Shown piece by piece: positions 47,601 to 62,185 of a stretch of 64,000 bases of DNA. Each line of letters starts with the position of its first letter. The stretch's first letter is position 1. The DNA lies in NCBI GenBank assembly GCA_947247005.1, contig OX365953.1, positions 3,353,001 through 3,417,000 of the forward strand, written 5' to 3'. The position numbers and the translations under genes are program-made. Source of the stretch: Spisula solida (taxonomy: Eukaryota; Mollusca; Bivalvia; Venerida; Mactridae). Below the pieces are notes generated by a model. That model saw nothing but the letters and a program-made list of their open reading frames with translations. It made no database searches and was not told where the DNA came from.

Positions 47601-50600
47601 TACGTGTTTTCATTATAAACACAGTTACACTTAGTCATAACAACAATTCATCATAGACTTCGGATATTTCGAGCACCTGACTTAACTCGAGCATTTGGCT
47701 TGTCCCGATGGGTCCTCGAGATAACGAGGTTTTACTGTATATATATATATAACTATACATACACATATACATACTGTTGGCTTAGAAGAAGGTCGTAAGT
47801 ACAAAAACGCTATTTGGAGAAAACATAACAACTGTCTAAATCTATTCTTCTCGACTTCAGTTTAGTTAACATGTCCTGTTCCGATTTCCATCGCAATAGA
47901 TTCATAAGAGGCGCCTTGTGATGCCAATGTCAAATATGTATGCATCTTACAGGGTCGTAAGTAGCACTTAGTTCTCATTCTAAGTCAGCGATGTACGTAT
48001 TAATGTTGGTGATATGTTTACACATAACTTTAAACCTGTTATTATACATCTGTATTATTAGTTCGAGCAATGAGCGCATCTAACCCTTTGGTATGCAACA
48101 CATTCATGTATTGAATTACTTCGTACTAATCACATGAAACCTTTATATCTGTCTAAGACGACAACTACCATCATTCTATGGCTAAGCTTGTTAAAAGCAT
48201 GAATGCCACTCATTAGAATCGGGTTCTATAGAGGATTAGCGGAACGGAATCATGTTCTTCACGGACAGTGGCTATGGTCGTGTTATCCCCATGTGGAACA
48301 AAATTAACGTGGCATGTTGACCTTCCGAAATGTAAGATATGTGTTTTAAAACGAGGAACAAATAATTAAAACAATCAGTTATTGGCAATAAGTACTGGCC
48401 GATGACGTACTCATTTGGTTCGTATTAAATTTCATGTTTACATTCCGAGGTTGTGAATTCGCAGAAAATTAAGAACAATAGAATTACGTACTTTGGATAA
48501 TTAAGCATTCCACAGACCATCTCGGCTTCTATGTCTGTGAAACTATCCCGACAGACAGTACCCCATGTGCCGTTATGATAAACCTCTAATCTACCTTCAT
48601 ACTGATTGGAACCATTCACTAACCGTACAGGAACTGTAATACCAAACAGCGATACAACTCCCTGAAGGTTGCATTCTTCAAAGGACTCGAATAGGAGCAC
48701 CACATATGCAAACAAAATCCTTTCGGTTTCTCTATTCTTATTTCCGAAAATTCCCTTTCGATTAGCCAATTTCTCATTTTTGCGCACGAATCAACGGAGT
48801 CGCCCATTAACTCACTTTGTCTCATACCACCAGTAGCATAGTATTTTTAATGTAGTATTCTAAGACGATCTGCGAAATAATCCATATACGCATAGAGGAA
48901 ACCAAGCAGTATATTATTACCGCAACAAAACACACTTGACAAATTGGCTGATACTATTTACGCCCCACAAACAGCAACTTTGTCATATTTGATTGTGCGC
49001 TCAAAATGACAAAACAACTCAATAAAATACATAATAAGCATTTATTAAATGTACTGTTACTGTTACAGTTGTTTCTGCAAATAAACAAATTAAACTCCAA
49101 AAATATCTTTCGTTCCTTCACAAAACATCGAACATCAGCATTTGCAGTTTTAAAGTAGTTCAGTGAAAATAAATTTCACTTGACAGATTTATAAATGAAT
49201 GAACGTAAACTTTGTAGTAAAATTTTCAACGAGTTGCGAATAAGGCAAGTTACACGAGTATCTAGTATTACAGCAATGACGCATCTATTTTTAGAAACTC
49301 CACTAAGTTGCTTAAAAACTTCTGATATTTAATTCATTTATAGTTTTCATTTAATGCAATAAATTTATTATACTCGTTTATTAGAATTGTTACAATGAAT
49401 AAAATATGCTCTTTCCTTCAGAAAATGACGAAGCTCGATTTCATTAACGAGGGAGGTAATTGTACCGGCTAATATCCACTCAATTTTCAGCGTGGAATTA
49501 TGTAAAACGGGTGAAAATGGAATGCGCGCAGTTAAATAGTATGGGGTATTTTCGTGTTTAGAAAGATGAATAAAATCAGAATATTACTAAGGATTCACAA
49601 ACCTGCACATTCTACAAAATCACAGTTAAGTTTCTCAATTGAGTCTCCAACACAACCGTGACCATGTATAGTAGGTGGAGGGTTGTCACATGACCTAGTT
49701 CTTGTCCGTGTACATGTATTTGAACAATTAGTCCATTGTGACCAGCCTGACCACTGTCCATCTGTACCGTTACCTACAAGAACACCATATAGGTAATAAT
49801 ATAAATGTCGCGTAAAACATCGGCTATTTCCGGTTTCGCCTGTTTATTTCAATGCATAAAGGCCGGAATGATCAGAATGGGAATACCACTTGTTACTATT
49901 TTTAGATTTTTAGAATCGATGCTGCGATCGAGCTTCAAAAACAGTTACCGGTATGCGAGAATAAACAGTATTGCCTAGCAACACTGTTAGATTGTATAAA
50001 TATTCTGGACCATTCCATGTTAATTATGTTGGGGTTAGAGGATCGCAGCAGTAGAAAATTTAATGAATGTATCAAAACAGACATTATCTAAAACATTATA
50101 GCTAGTTCGATGACACAGTGTTTACGTAGGGCTCTGTTGCAATAATTGCTTAAACTATGAGTGTTTAGTGCATTTATCACTACCAAATCCATGTACAATT
50201 CTATGTTCATCCTTAGCACACTGACACAATACTGATTACAAAAGGCGACAACGTAACCACCGAGTGACTAAACATTCTGACTACAAACATAAAACATCAG
50301 ATTGTGAAATCTATCCTAAATTTTAGTGTAAGGAAAGGCACCAACGATATCATTTGCCAAGCTTTAAGATAGACACCTCAAGGAAAGTGGAAAGGAAATA
50401 CCAAGACAGACCCGGCGGACAGTACCGGAAAAATATATGGCTAATAAGTACTACGACATGAACACATTGCAACAGTGAGATCTATCAAGGAACATAGTGA
50501 GGACAGAAACAGGTACATTTTGAAAGTTAAGTTTTAATGTGAAAAACTGTTATAGAAAAAAACCATTTGTCATGGTGGTTTAACGCTTACCAATACAAAT

Positions 50601-53600
50601 GTACACGCTACAGAATTGCAGACTTTGAATTATTCAGTTTGTCCCTGACAATCTCGACCATATGTTGATGATGGTGGGTTAATGCATTGTTTAAGTGTAA
50701 AGGCAAATCATTAATGGTGTTGTCATGGTCTTACACTTACCAGTACACGGTACAGAATTGCAAACTTTGAATTCCTCGGTTTGTCCCTGACAATCTCGCC
50801 CATATGTTGATGGTGTTGGATTATTACACTGTCTATATCGTTCAGACAACCCAACGGCACAGCTTACAGTACACCCAGTCCATGAGGACCAGCTTGACCA
50901 GTTACCATCTGTAGAGACACGAGGTAACATGTAAGGCTCTTTAGTAATGACAGTACTGTAGTAATCCTAATATACCACTTCTTAGTTCCGTCTGAGGTTT
51001 TGAACTGTTTAAATGTTGCTATGATGGACTTGAAAACTGATTTTAAAGTTGTGGACTCCAATATAACTCGACCACGAAAATCGATAGAGGTCACGCTGAC
51101 CGAAGTAAAGTACAATGGAGTTGTATGTATACAGTGCAGGATCCTGCACTGTAGTAATTGCACTCATTCCTTTGAAAATTAAGACACACCCCATCAATAA
51201 TCATCGGATTTAGCCACACCGCCTCAGTTAACATCAATGTAAATTGCCGTAGCCATGATATAATATTTGTTTATTTATTATACTTTCGTTACATATAAAG
51301 TTCTAGACAACGTTAAATCAATGAGTATGTACATTTATCGATAACCATGTATATACTAACCATGACATGCGCCGGGGAAACACGGCTTGTCTTCAATTGC
51401 GTTTCCAATGCAATGCCCCCCTGTACAAACCCGTGTTCGTCTAACGACACCAAGTCCACATGTAACACTACAGCTGCTGTATGACGACCATGATTCCCAT
51501 ATTCCTAAAGCAAGAAAATAAAATAAGAATGAAGAGGTAATCTTTGATCTAACAGGTAACATCCCCATTGCTAAGAGGCTGTTATCCTGAAGTTGTCTTG
51601 AGGACTTTATTAGAGCAGTGTCCCCCGTGAGTGCAGCGTTGCCAAGTTCATTAAAAACTTTGTAATTGATAAACATAAGGTCACTTTAATTATTACACAT
51701 TTTGGTTCCGTGATCAGTAATACCTGATTGTCTAAACAAGATATAATAGAACAGGGAAGGCAGCACTAAAAATAAACAACCAAGCACAGAAAACATAAAA
51801 AAATACATACCGCAGTTACACGGTACAATGCCCAACACACATCTGAACGAGAAAATGAAAAACAGTTCTGCACATGCCATGAAAAAAACCCATAAAAAAG
51901 TACTTACCCGGACAATGCTGCATCATACACAATTCTGTTGTTGTGGATAAACCTATACATGTCATTCCTCTATCTTGTGGTGCTGGGTTATCACATTGTC
52001 GTGTTCTGGAACGTGTTCCATTGCCACAAGTATGGTCGCACACTGACCATGAATTCCATGAAGACCATTGTCCATCAACTAAATACATAATTATATAATT
52101 TGACAACATTAAAAAAACCATGTAAGCAGTTGCAGCGTTATAAAATTAACAATGTTGAAACACTTGATCACCCTTATGTGTGGCCCAGTTGCCGTAAGAA
52201 AGTAGGATTTAATAGCTATTTAGTTTCATTTTTTTCTTCCTTTTTATGTTTGCCCTTATCACTGAGACATTTTACGTATTGAAACTAAGTCATCCGGCTA
52301 GGGCTTTCGGATTTTTTGTTGCTGAAACCGGGCCTTTCAACGTTTTAATACTGTTACCTAACTTTTGGGACTAACTTTTGCTAAAACTATGTAAAACTCA
52401 TCAGTTTTACTGTTGTAACTAGGTCATTCAGCGTAGGCATTTCGCCTTTTACTTGCTGAAACTTTTCTATTCAGCTTTAGTTAAGTTGGGACAAGGGCTG
52501 ATTAATTTTCTTGGTTGGCAGTGTGTTGGGCACTTCTTCGTTTTAGGATTTCTGACAGCTAAAACTAGGTATTATAGTCATTTTACTGTGGAAACTGGGT
52601 CATTCAGCTAGTAATTATTTATTATACTTTTCGACAGCTTGGACTTGGTTTAAACTGTATTTATTTCAATATAAGTACATATTATATAATAATACAAACA
52701 TGGAATAATTAATGGATTGGAAAAGAACTTTTTGAAAACTTATATTAATTCCTCTCCAAGGTTTTTGTTAATACGAGAGAAAAGATCAAGTGATGACGGG
52801 TTTGAAGCTATAGTTCAGTTTGCCTTTGGATATCACAAACTACACAGCCTCCCAGTCGGCGCTCTCGCATTAGATAAAAGTACATATTATGCTCGGTTGG
52901 TTCAGTTGCGCATTGTGCGTTGTGTGTTTTTAATGTTTTCTGTGGTTAAGTTGATTGCTGCCTTCCCTGTCGGACTTAATATAATCTTTTTGTACGTGTG
53001 CCTTTTGTGATCTGCTGTTTCTGTTGAACGTTGTCTTCCCTGTCCGAATTATTGTTATCTTTTTGATGTGAAAGCTTTCAGTATCTCATAAATAAGAGTG
53101 TTTGTCTTCGAAGTCCAGCAACAAATGCTTCGTTTATTTCAAAATGGCGTGTAGTGCGGTGTTGGATGCTGTTGTGTGGGTTGCTCTTGTGGTCATCTTT
53201 TTGTCACGTTGTAATATGTGATATGTGTGCTATGTTTTGTGTTTTGTGCTGTTCTGTTCAGTTAACTGATACAGGGCTTTCCTGGTCAATTTGCAATTGT
53301 TTATTTATTGTGCTGTTGGATGCTGTTGTGTGAGTTGCTCTTGTGGTCATCTTTTTGTCACGTTGTAATATGTGATTTTCATTTTGTGTGCTGTAGTTTG
53401 TGCCTTTTGTGCTGTTCTGTTCGGTTAACTGATGCATGCCCTTCTTGTCCAATTTGAAATTGTCTATTTATTGTGAAATCAGGGAATATGTTATAATGTG
53501 CGTTTGTCTTTATCAACATAGTGAGATCCGGATGAATATCCTCACAAAGCTTGTTTGTTTTGTTTTCCTACCTTCAGTTTTATGTCCGGGTTTTAAGCCC

Positions 53601-56600
53601 TGGGGAAATAAAGATACACGCTGGGCTAAATTCTTTGGGGCGGAGAAATGCATAGGAAATATGTATTACTGTTTCTTGGACTTTCTATTGGACCAATTGT
53701 AAGTCTAGGGTAGACCATTTGTCACAGCCCTTCCATAGTTATCTACAGGCCTACCATAACCTCTTTAAATAAATCAGATGAGACTGAAAATGTTATGGTT
53801 GGTGACAGGTGTTTAAAAGTACATTTAAACCTAAAACAAAACGTGTTCCTATCTTTCTTATCGGGAATATTAGCTATGGATTAAACACTCACCTAGATTA
53901 CACAATCCACAGTGTTGTCTACAAACCAACTTTGCATGATGAACGTCATCACATAAAGTATATAAGGAACTTGTAAAGAAACAGTTGAATTCTGGATCGT
54001 CTTTGCACCCACCCGGTCCGACAGCTGTGAAATAATAAAAATGGCTAGCATAGCCTTTATTTGGCAAATAATATAAACAGTGTTACTTATCGCATGAAAA
54101 TAAATAAGACATCGAATCTGTCTTTTATTTCAGCGTACAAAATTAACTAGAATCTAATTTTCCTAGAAATTGTTTCGCACTATTAAATGTCAGCGGTTTT
54201 CGCATTATGCATAGTATACTGTGAACAAATACATAATAAATAGCTCACGAAGAAAGCATGGCTGTCATATTCCGGTGGTCATATACCAAGGATAGTAACA
54301 CAGTGAAACATTGATCAAGCAACTAAAGGCTTCTCTACATGTCGAGGACATGACCGTAACCAATGTAACAAAAAACATAATCTGACCAAACACAGGAATC
54401 GAACCCGGATGGCCTGGTTGATAGTATAGCACTCAACCTGCTGCGCTAACCGGTTGTTGTTGTAACCAGCATAAATACTAACCCTGTATGCTCCTTGTAC
54501 ACATTCCCTTGTTACACCCATCAACAGCACAGCACTGACTACAATCACGATACTCTTTCACTGATCTACCAAACACGGATGTTCCTGGTACCTTGTGTGC
54601 TGAGGCCATACATACCTGTAATGTCCTAAATAACGTTAGAACCATTGAGCTATACAGTGTTCATCACATATAAATTTAATTATTTATACTCATTATTTAA
54701 AACTTACCAAAAAATAAAACAATTAAGTGGAGATTTTATTTTATAGAAAAGCATTATAAAACTAAAAAGTCAATAATAAAAGAAAGCAGCAATGAATAGA
54801 AACAACAGATCACAAAGAAAAACATCACAAAGGGACCAAGAAACAAACTGAAAATGCACAACATACCAACAAGAAACACAAAACAACAATAATAGATCGG
54901 AAAGGGGGAAGCAGTACCGAGTAGAAACACTATTGTTAACACCACTATTGTTCTTCTGTTCGGTTACTTAAGTTTCGCCTATGCCACAGTGTAGTTCATA
55001 TTGACTTTGTTCAAACACCTATATCAGCACTAATAGTGGGATTTAAATATTCAACAAACGGCATCATCGTGGACAACCCGGAAACACAATTGTTAGCACC
55101 CCATTGAACCTTCTATTGAACTACCTAAGTTTCACCTTTGTCACAGAGTAGTTCCTAGTGTCTCTACTTACATCTATATTTGCACCCGTAGTGGATTTGG
55201 ATATTTAGAACATGGCACCATCGAGGACAACCCGGCAAGACCATGATTGTTGGCACCACACCGGACCTTCTATTGCGTTACTTCAATTTCACCTAACCCA
55301 CAGTGTAGTTCATATATTCCTATTGACACATATGTTTGCACAAAAAGTGGGATTTGAACATTTAGCACACGGCGCCATTGTCAATGTGATATACGATTAA
55401 ACAAGTCAGCTACGCCGCCAAACCCAAAAACATTACACAAATAACCAGTATCAGTGCAACTACATCATTCCAATCAACCTGTTCTCTTATATATATATAG
55501 TAATGACCGGATGATGGGGGAATTTCAAAACTCTGTATTTTGTGATATAATTCCTTAGGCCTGTAAATATATCAACTCACCTGCTTGCTCCTGCACCCCA
55601 ACGTATATTTGGTGTCTTCCCCAACACCCTCGGTGTCCGTATAGCAGTACTTTTGATGAAAAATAAACATATTATTATACACCAAAATACACACCAAATT
55701 CATTATCAAAACGTAACATATTCATGTCTTTAAAATTTGTATATTGTCCCAGACGGTTGACCAAGTCAGTTGTTCTGAAATAAACTGGTACTAAATTCTT
55801 AAAGTAACGATCAAATTTAAACTCTTTATGATTTATTAACAACTGCAAATTGGTGACTGATACGGTTTGTAGGAATTCATCAACTGAATCATTATAAGTA
55901 TTGCAGCTCCATTCAACACACTTTAAAATTGCTACCAAATTATAAAGAATGTAAATTTGATCGTAAGATTACGATTTCCGTAAGTCATTTAAATAAAACA
56001 GTACCCAATAGTCCAGTACTGCCATTCTCTTCCAGTATGGCTACTGCCAACTTCCTAGCATGTGAATAAGATGACCGCAGTGAATTCAATGTCACAAAAG
56101 ACCATATCAACTCTTACCAAGGAATCGCACTCGGATCGTACGGCTAACAGTCTACCATTTTGTGGGTAGCCTGCAGTTAGGCTATCATGTGCGTTGTGAG
56201 CAAAGGTGGGCGTGGATTGCATTTATGCTGCCAACAGGGCTATTAGCTAAGGTGGGCGTTGCTTGCAATTTTGTAGTTGCGTTGAACATTGTCTGTGCCT
56301 TTTTGTTATAAACTTTAAAAGTCGTCTATTTGTAGTGTAGGACATGATGTCGTGCAATTGCGGTATGTGATGTGTTTTTATGTTTTCTGTGCTCGGCTGT
56401 TCAAGTTGAGTGCTGCCTTCCCTGTCCGATTATCTATCATCTTCTTGCATTAAGGCTATAAGCTATGTGGGTGTGGCTTGCAGTTAGGCGCTACCAACTG
56501 CGCTTCTAGCTTGGGGTGGGCATGGCTTGCGACATGTTTAAGAACTAGATAAGCATGATGGTTTACCCACAGGAACTTGAAATTCTATCAATAATAATCA

Positions 56601-56803
56601 TAGCAGTGACTGTCGATCTACTCAAAATCAGTCTAAACGAATATAATATAATACCGAAGCGATTTTCATTAGATCGACAGCTATGATATTTTATGGACAG
56701 AATTTCAAATTCCTGTGGTTTACCTCATCCATTCCACATTCTGCAACATGATGACATTCTGTGATGTTTGATATTCTGTGACACTGGTAACAGTCCAAGC
56801 ATA
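44646..56803 (-). CDS. Secreted mosaic protein: Ly6/uPAR, ShK-like, 4x TSP1, 2x SRCR (unit B)
   Basis: Exons in coding order: 56724-56803, 55581-55649, 54483-54615, 53893-54024, 51908-52078, 51361-51504, 50741-50908, 49603-49773, 48492-48633, 46957-47132, 46086-46236, 44646-44817. Every exon has the same length as in unit A, all splice sites are kept, and there is no internal stop. Amino-acid changes I can see: one I to R in the Ly6 domain; T to S and S to L in TSP1-1; G to V in TSP1-3; S to T, K to N and A to P in TSP1-4; K to R in SRCR-2. All cysteines are conserved. Introns differ by many insertions and deletions. The first exon (start and signal peptide) is again unidentified. This copy looks as functional as the other. 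Confidence 0.9.
45448..45554. mobile_element. Small inverted-repeat element (MITE), fuller copy
   Basis: About 107 bases have terminal inverted repeats (ACCGCATAT at one end, ATATGCGGT at the other) continuing into TAAGACGA and TCGTCTTA. It matches 4,628-4,717, which carries an internal deletion. Confidence 0.6.
47143..47361. mobile_element. Foldback element in SRCR-1 intron, unit B
   Basis: It has the same nested palindrome as 6,335-6,558 at the same distance from the exon acceptor. Part of the right outer arm is missing and several arm bases differ. Confidence 0.65.
47388..47737. mobile_element. pogo/Tigger-like MITE inserted in unit B only
   Basis: It is 350 bases, starting CAGTAAAACCTCGG and ending CGAGGTTTTACTG (13-base inverted ends), flanked by TA within a TATATA tract. 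Unit A has the uninterrupted AT-rich site near 6,585. It contains no transposase. It lies in the intron before the SRCR-1 second-half exon. Confidence 0.8.
47774..47991. mobile_element. MITE with CGCTGGCTTAGAA ends, locus 1 (unit B)
   Basis: This is the collinear partner of 6,622-6,837, directly beside the unit-B-specific pogo-like insertion. Confidence 0.6.
50583..50697 (-). pseudogene. Relic of a TSP1 half-exon (unit B)
   Basis: This is the collinear partner of 9,501-9,617: the same half TSP1 sequence with a donor but no acceptor or N-terminal half. Confidence 0.6.
52262..53570. repeat. Composite interspersed repeat, unit B copy
   Basis: This is the collinear partner of 11,930-13,240, with the same internal 150-base duplication and small indels that break the short open frames seen in unit A. 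Confidence 0.6.
54945..55410. repeat. Tandem repeat, three copies (unit B)
   Basis: This is the same repeat as 15,125-15,720, with unit starts near 54,965, 55,125 and 55,277 and one unit fewer. It is a copy-number difference between the duplicates. Confidence 0.75.
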
Positions 56804-58104
56804 CTGATATATAGAAACATAAAAAACATAGGTATAGCTCGCCGGAAATAACTATAGTCGTATTAATAAACAAACATGGATAATATCAACACTACATAGT
56901 CGACTGACCGCTTGCTATTATCAATGTATATTAAAAAAGTACACACGCCAAATTAAAAGTGATTAAGCTCAAGGATGAACATTATTGTTCGACGTTAGAA
57001 ATATAATATGTGATCATCAATTTATATTTGTAAATAATGCAAGTTATATCGACAACGGACTCTCGGAACAAATTCAGTTCAAACATATTGAATTTTCAAC
57101 GATAAGAGTAAGAGTTTAACAACAGTAGTACTTAATCAATATAATACTAGTATTTAGAGAAGAAACGAAATTGATTTTGTTGTTAATACATGTATGTTTT
57201 AATTATTCAATGCCTTGTTGTAAATAAGATATGTATTGTTCTATTATTATATATATATGTCTTAAAATGTTACCTTGAGAATATAAATATTATAATATTA
57301 TAATTGTTAATTTTTTATATTATTCGACGGTCGTTACATTGACCCCGTATATTCCATAGTTGATTATAAGCACCGGTCGTTCTTTGTTGGTAAAATGTCT
57401 ATTGCAATATGCACATACTTGTTGTACATATAAGACGGTACTCAACGGTATCACATGGTACCAGATTTTTGTTTTGGAAAATACTCATTTACATTAAAAG
57501 AAATGATTTTAAGTTGGCCTACATTGTTACACATGACGTTATGAAATACTATCACTTACCTATTGACCTTGTTAGCGCAACAAATAGAAGAAACCGCAGC
57601 ATTCTGTGAATATATGAGTCTAAAAGAAAAAAAAGGGAAATCAAAACTCAATGCCTAAAACGTGAATAAATTAATTCTTAGAATATCATCCCGTTCGATC
57701 CCTGCTTTTCATTCTAATCAGATAATTTCACTGGTGTTTTCAATATTCATTAAGTAGATACATCATCTCAAATTGAGATTTTGCTAAAAGCAGAGTCGGA
57801 ATTTGAGATACATTTGAAGTTCGATGTCTCTATATTTTAGTGTAAAAAGCTAAGAATAAGGTTTGTGATGCAATTTTTCGGGTGCGTATCCCATGGATAT
57901 TATATCTAAGTCGCATCCTAATATTTAAGATGAGATTTTGCTCATATTGAGGTGTTTCGAGAGATACAGATGTACCAGTGTTGGAAAAGATCAGTTTTTC
58001 TAATTTCGAAATATTACTTTTATCAATTATATCAATTATGTCGAAAATATAGTACGTATGTGCTCCTATCGTGTTTCGAAATCGTTAAAATGTACAAATG
58101 GACC

Positions 58105-58371
58105 GCTTCCTCGATAGCGTAGAGGTTGAGCGTTCACTTCGAGTGCGGTAGGTCTCGGGTTCGATCCCTGGCCGCGTCATACCAAAAGACGAAATAAAAA
58201 TGGTACCAGAAATTTCCTTGCTAGACGCTCAGCATAAAAGAGAAACTAGCTTATCTTCTCTCATACCCTTGTGGCGATTGATTACATCAGGAATGAGGTG
58301 TCGAGAGTGATTAATATAAGTTAGAACAACTTGTTTCACAATCGACCTTAAATACATTAGTATAAACTAAT
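58105..58371 (+). mobile_element. tRNA-derived SINE, plus orientation (unit B)
   Basis: This is the collinear partner of 19,588-19,853, with the A box altered to ATAGCGTAGAGG. Confidence 0.65.
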
Positions 58372-59830
58372 GAACTGGTTAGTAACACAGAGGATGTCTA
58401 GTGTATATCGGTATTCGGAAGTAGCAAGTGTATCGAACATGCATTACCTGTATCTGGCAGGTGCCTCCTCCCTCGAAGAGGAAGGTTGTTGGCTAATCTT
58501 GCAGGAAGAATCCGAGTGATCGCGCACTTACAACTAGCTCTTACAATTGTATCCGTCGAACACAAACAAACAACAACAAAAAAACGAAAGGAAATCGGTG
58601 AGAATCTCCACCAGATATCTTAAAGAGGCTTAAGAAATTTTAAAATGCAGTTAACTTATAATGGCATGATACAGATTGAACATTTATGCTCAAAGATGTT
58701 TACAATGAAGTCTGATTGTGTCAACTGTCAGCCGTGCACGAATAAAAGTCTCTGTAAAACGGAATCAATTGAAAACAAGCCATAACACTCTATGAAAAAC
58801 ACTAGGAAATGTTAAATTGTAATAAAATAACACATAACTGTACTTACTGCATTTAGATCCCTACTCATGTACTAGTTAGATAAGATTTGAGAAACTCGTC
58901 ATTTATAAATTCCATGAATCCAAGATAAATATATCTTTGCTTTTACAAAAGGAAGCGCAGCCATGTTAAACTATAGCTGCCACTTAACTTGCCGGGGCAT
59001 ATCTTTAGTAAACTGATAACATATTTAGTGCAACTTGAAGCACCTTAAAACCGGAGGTCCGATGAAAGGCTGTGTCTTTTGTATAAAAATATTTATGGCC
59101 TTGTTGCGGTACCCATGCCAACATATAAACAACATCCCGCGAGATTCCCAAGATATTCTCACGATCTATACTTTAGACAATTAAATACCCGGACTGACTA
59201 CTACAAATACTCATTCCCCCCCCCCTTGCTATTGTATATACAATGGAACAGGTTGCCAGCTAGAGTTGCCCTCCTGCCAGATTTGAACCGCCAGCTCCCT
59301 GTCCCATACAATGCCATAAATGTTTGCGTCATGTTTTTATCCTTTCACTAAGTCTTTGACTTTTTTAACATTTTAACAATATTCTTACTTCACTCACTTG
59401 CTTTTATATACTTTTTACTCTTTTATCAACTCACACTGTGCTGACGCGCACCTGCACATAATACCCGCAAGGGGGTGATGGAGTATAAATAGATAGACAA
59501 GCGACAAAAACTACAATCTCAATGACATATTTTTCTTGTGGGTTTGTAATTTTTGTCAACGATGTTTCTGCTATATCGGATGAACCGGTACGAGTTTATT
59601 TGCAAACCGCTAGACGGTCTGCCGAAGTTTCTGGTTCGATTTCCTGGTCTAGCATTTTTTGTTCTTTCATTTAATAAGCCATTGTCTTCCGTTATAACAT
59701 GTGGAGGATTTTCAATTTCTGGCGAAGAACGAATTCGTTCCAGTCACAGCATGAAAAGTTACGTTTAATTATATCAAGACATCGTAAATCCTATTCAGAA
59801 AACTGTAAATGTAAAGCATTAATTTTAATT

Positions 59831-60084
59831 TATACTAATTTATTTAAGGTCGATTGTGAAACAAGTTTTTCCAACTTATATTAATCACTCTCGACACCTC
59901 ATTCCTGATGTTATCCATCGAGGGTATGAGAGAAGAGAAGCCAGTTTCCCTTTTTGCTGAGCGTCTAGCAAGGGAAATTTTGGTACCATTTTTATTTCGT
60001 CTTTGGTATGACGCGGCCAGGGATCGAACCCGAGACCTCCCGCACTCGAAGCGAACGCTCAACCACTAGGCTATCGAGGAGTCG
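59831..60084 (-). mobile_element. tRNA-derived SINE, minus orientation (unit B)
   Basis: This is the collinear partner of 21,327-21,580 and is again inverted relative to the SINE at 58,105. Confidence 0.65.
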
Positions 60085-62185
60085 CATTAAATTTGTAAAT
60101 TTCATTGACAGAGATAGAATTAAATTTATTAAGTTTTAATTTTAAATGTCCCTCCTGATCCCTATTTCCCGAAGCATCACAAGTAGAAACTCTCAACTCA
60201 AACTAGGATTTTGCTCAAATCAGAGTCGAAATTAGAGATAAATCTGGAGTTTCAGCTCTTACATGTTACTGTGATACACTCAGAATAACATTTATGTTAA
60301 GTAATGCTAAGTTTGAGTCCAGTCTCGCATGGAAAGTAACATAAAGACACACACCAATATTTGAGATGAGACTTAGCTCAGATTGAGATGTTTTGGGAGA
60401 TCGGGGCCAGAGCTTCCATACGTTCACGTAGAGTCTAGTTTAACCTTACAGCATGAAGGCTTTGGCAAATAAGAAATTTACAATTATAGTAAGTGAAAAA
60501 AATACTCAAAACTTGAAAACAAAGAACAATGGACTGTTTATTTATTTCAATCTATTTCCGATCAATATCTATCGGTATTTTACAATTTACATAAAAGTTT
60601 TGTTATTTTTGATTGACAGTGTGAATAATCCGGTTCAATGAGCATTGTAAATAGAAAAATTTAAATTCATTTGTTGGCATTCCGTTCCATTACTTGTACT
60701 ATAAATCGATCTTCGAACTATACTCAACTACAAATATAAAATTACATATTTAGACAGTCAGTCAATTAGTTTAGAAAAAATTTAATCTTTCAATTAAAAT
60801 TAGTTCGTATCAATATGAGCCCATGTAGAAATCAGGGGTACAATTGTATTTTTTATTATAAAAGTTTAAGTCATACGGCTTATTAGTTTCTTGGTGAAAA
60901 TCGCAAATTAAAGTGTGCAACATTATAAAATAAATAAAACGACCAAACACGAAATTATTTTTTAGAATAAATAAATAACTATGACTCTTCTATCAAATTT
61001 TCAAGAATTTTTCGAGAGACAATATAAAATTTATATTTTTAGAATATGTTATATTTGTATCAACATTTCACCGTTACAGATTCTTCATGATAATAAGCAG
61101 TTAACAACAAATGATTCATTTTTAAAATGTTTTTTAATTGAAAAAAATCAGACACTTGTTTCGTGTACTATAGATGTAAACTATTGTTATAATTAAAATA
61201 TTATATTAAGTCAAACAGGGAAGGCAGCACTCAAGTCTTATTGAACTTGCAAGTTAAAGAGAGCGGCCCGATATTTCATAAGCTACTTAAACTTTTTGTC
61301 ATACAATTATGATTTAATTGTATTTATAAATTATGAAAATCCTATGTACGGTAGGTATTATTGTATGTAAAGAAAAATGAAAACGTACTACAAAAATCAT
61401 ATTGTAAAACTGAACGCATCTTTGGATTATCTGCAATAATAACTTTGGTTTGAGATCATAATGCTAGTATTGTTTTAAACAGGCTTTAACTAATATTCGC
61501 GACTATTTGTTTAGTTAAATAAAGTTGAAATTAAAGATCCGTGTAGTTTTAGCAATATGTTTTATCTGTATTGGTTTCATAACAATATCAGCTACTGCTC
61601 ACGATAGAAAATATACAATTCATTCCCAATTTGAAGAAACAAAACAATGTCGGTAGCAATACAGCGATACGCCTTTTTTTAAAAACAGACGAAATATAAG
61701 GGGGTGTATTCGTATTTGTTTCACGTCTTAAAATTGCCGATTTATCTTATGCATTTATTTCGTAAGAATAATAATTATTATTAGATTAAATCGCAACTTT
61801 AATGTTGGTAAAATAGGGAAATGTAAAGTATAAAGGTCACGTTTCTTTTGTCGGTTTGTATACGTTATTTTTCAATTGGTAAAACACTCGTGAAAGAAAT
61901 CAAGGAGTACCTAAATATTTGATACATGTTTTGGATTCACGTTTATGAGTGTGCGTCAAAGCAATGCGCTTATAGACACAGTTATGTTTATGATTAGTTT
62001 AAATAAGCAAAGATTATCAAATGTTCAGTACTTATATCTGGAAAATCAACACATACCTCGATTTTGTTCAATATTTCAGCTTCAAGTACTTTTCAATAAT
62101 GCGAATAACGAAATTGTGAAACTCGTAAATTGAACACATTGATTGGTATGTTTATTTGCGATTAGTTGTATAAAACGAAGACAAA

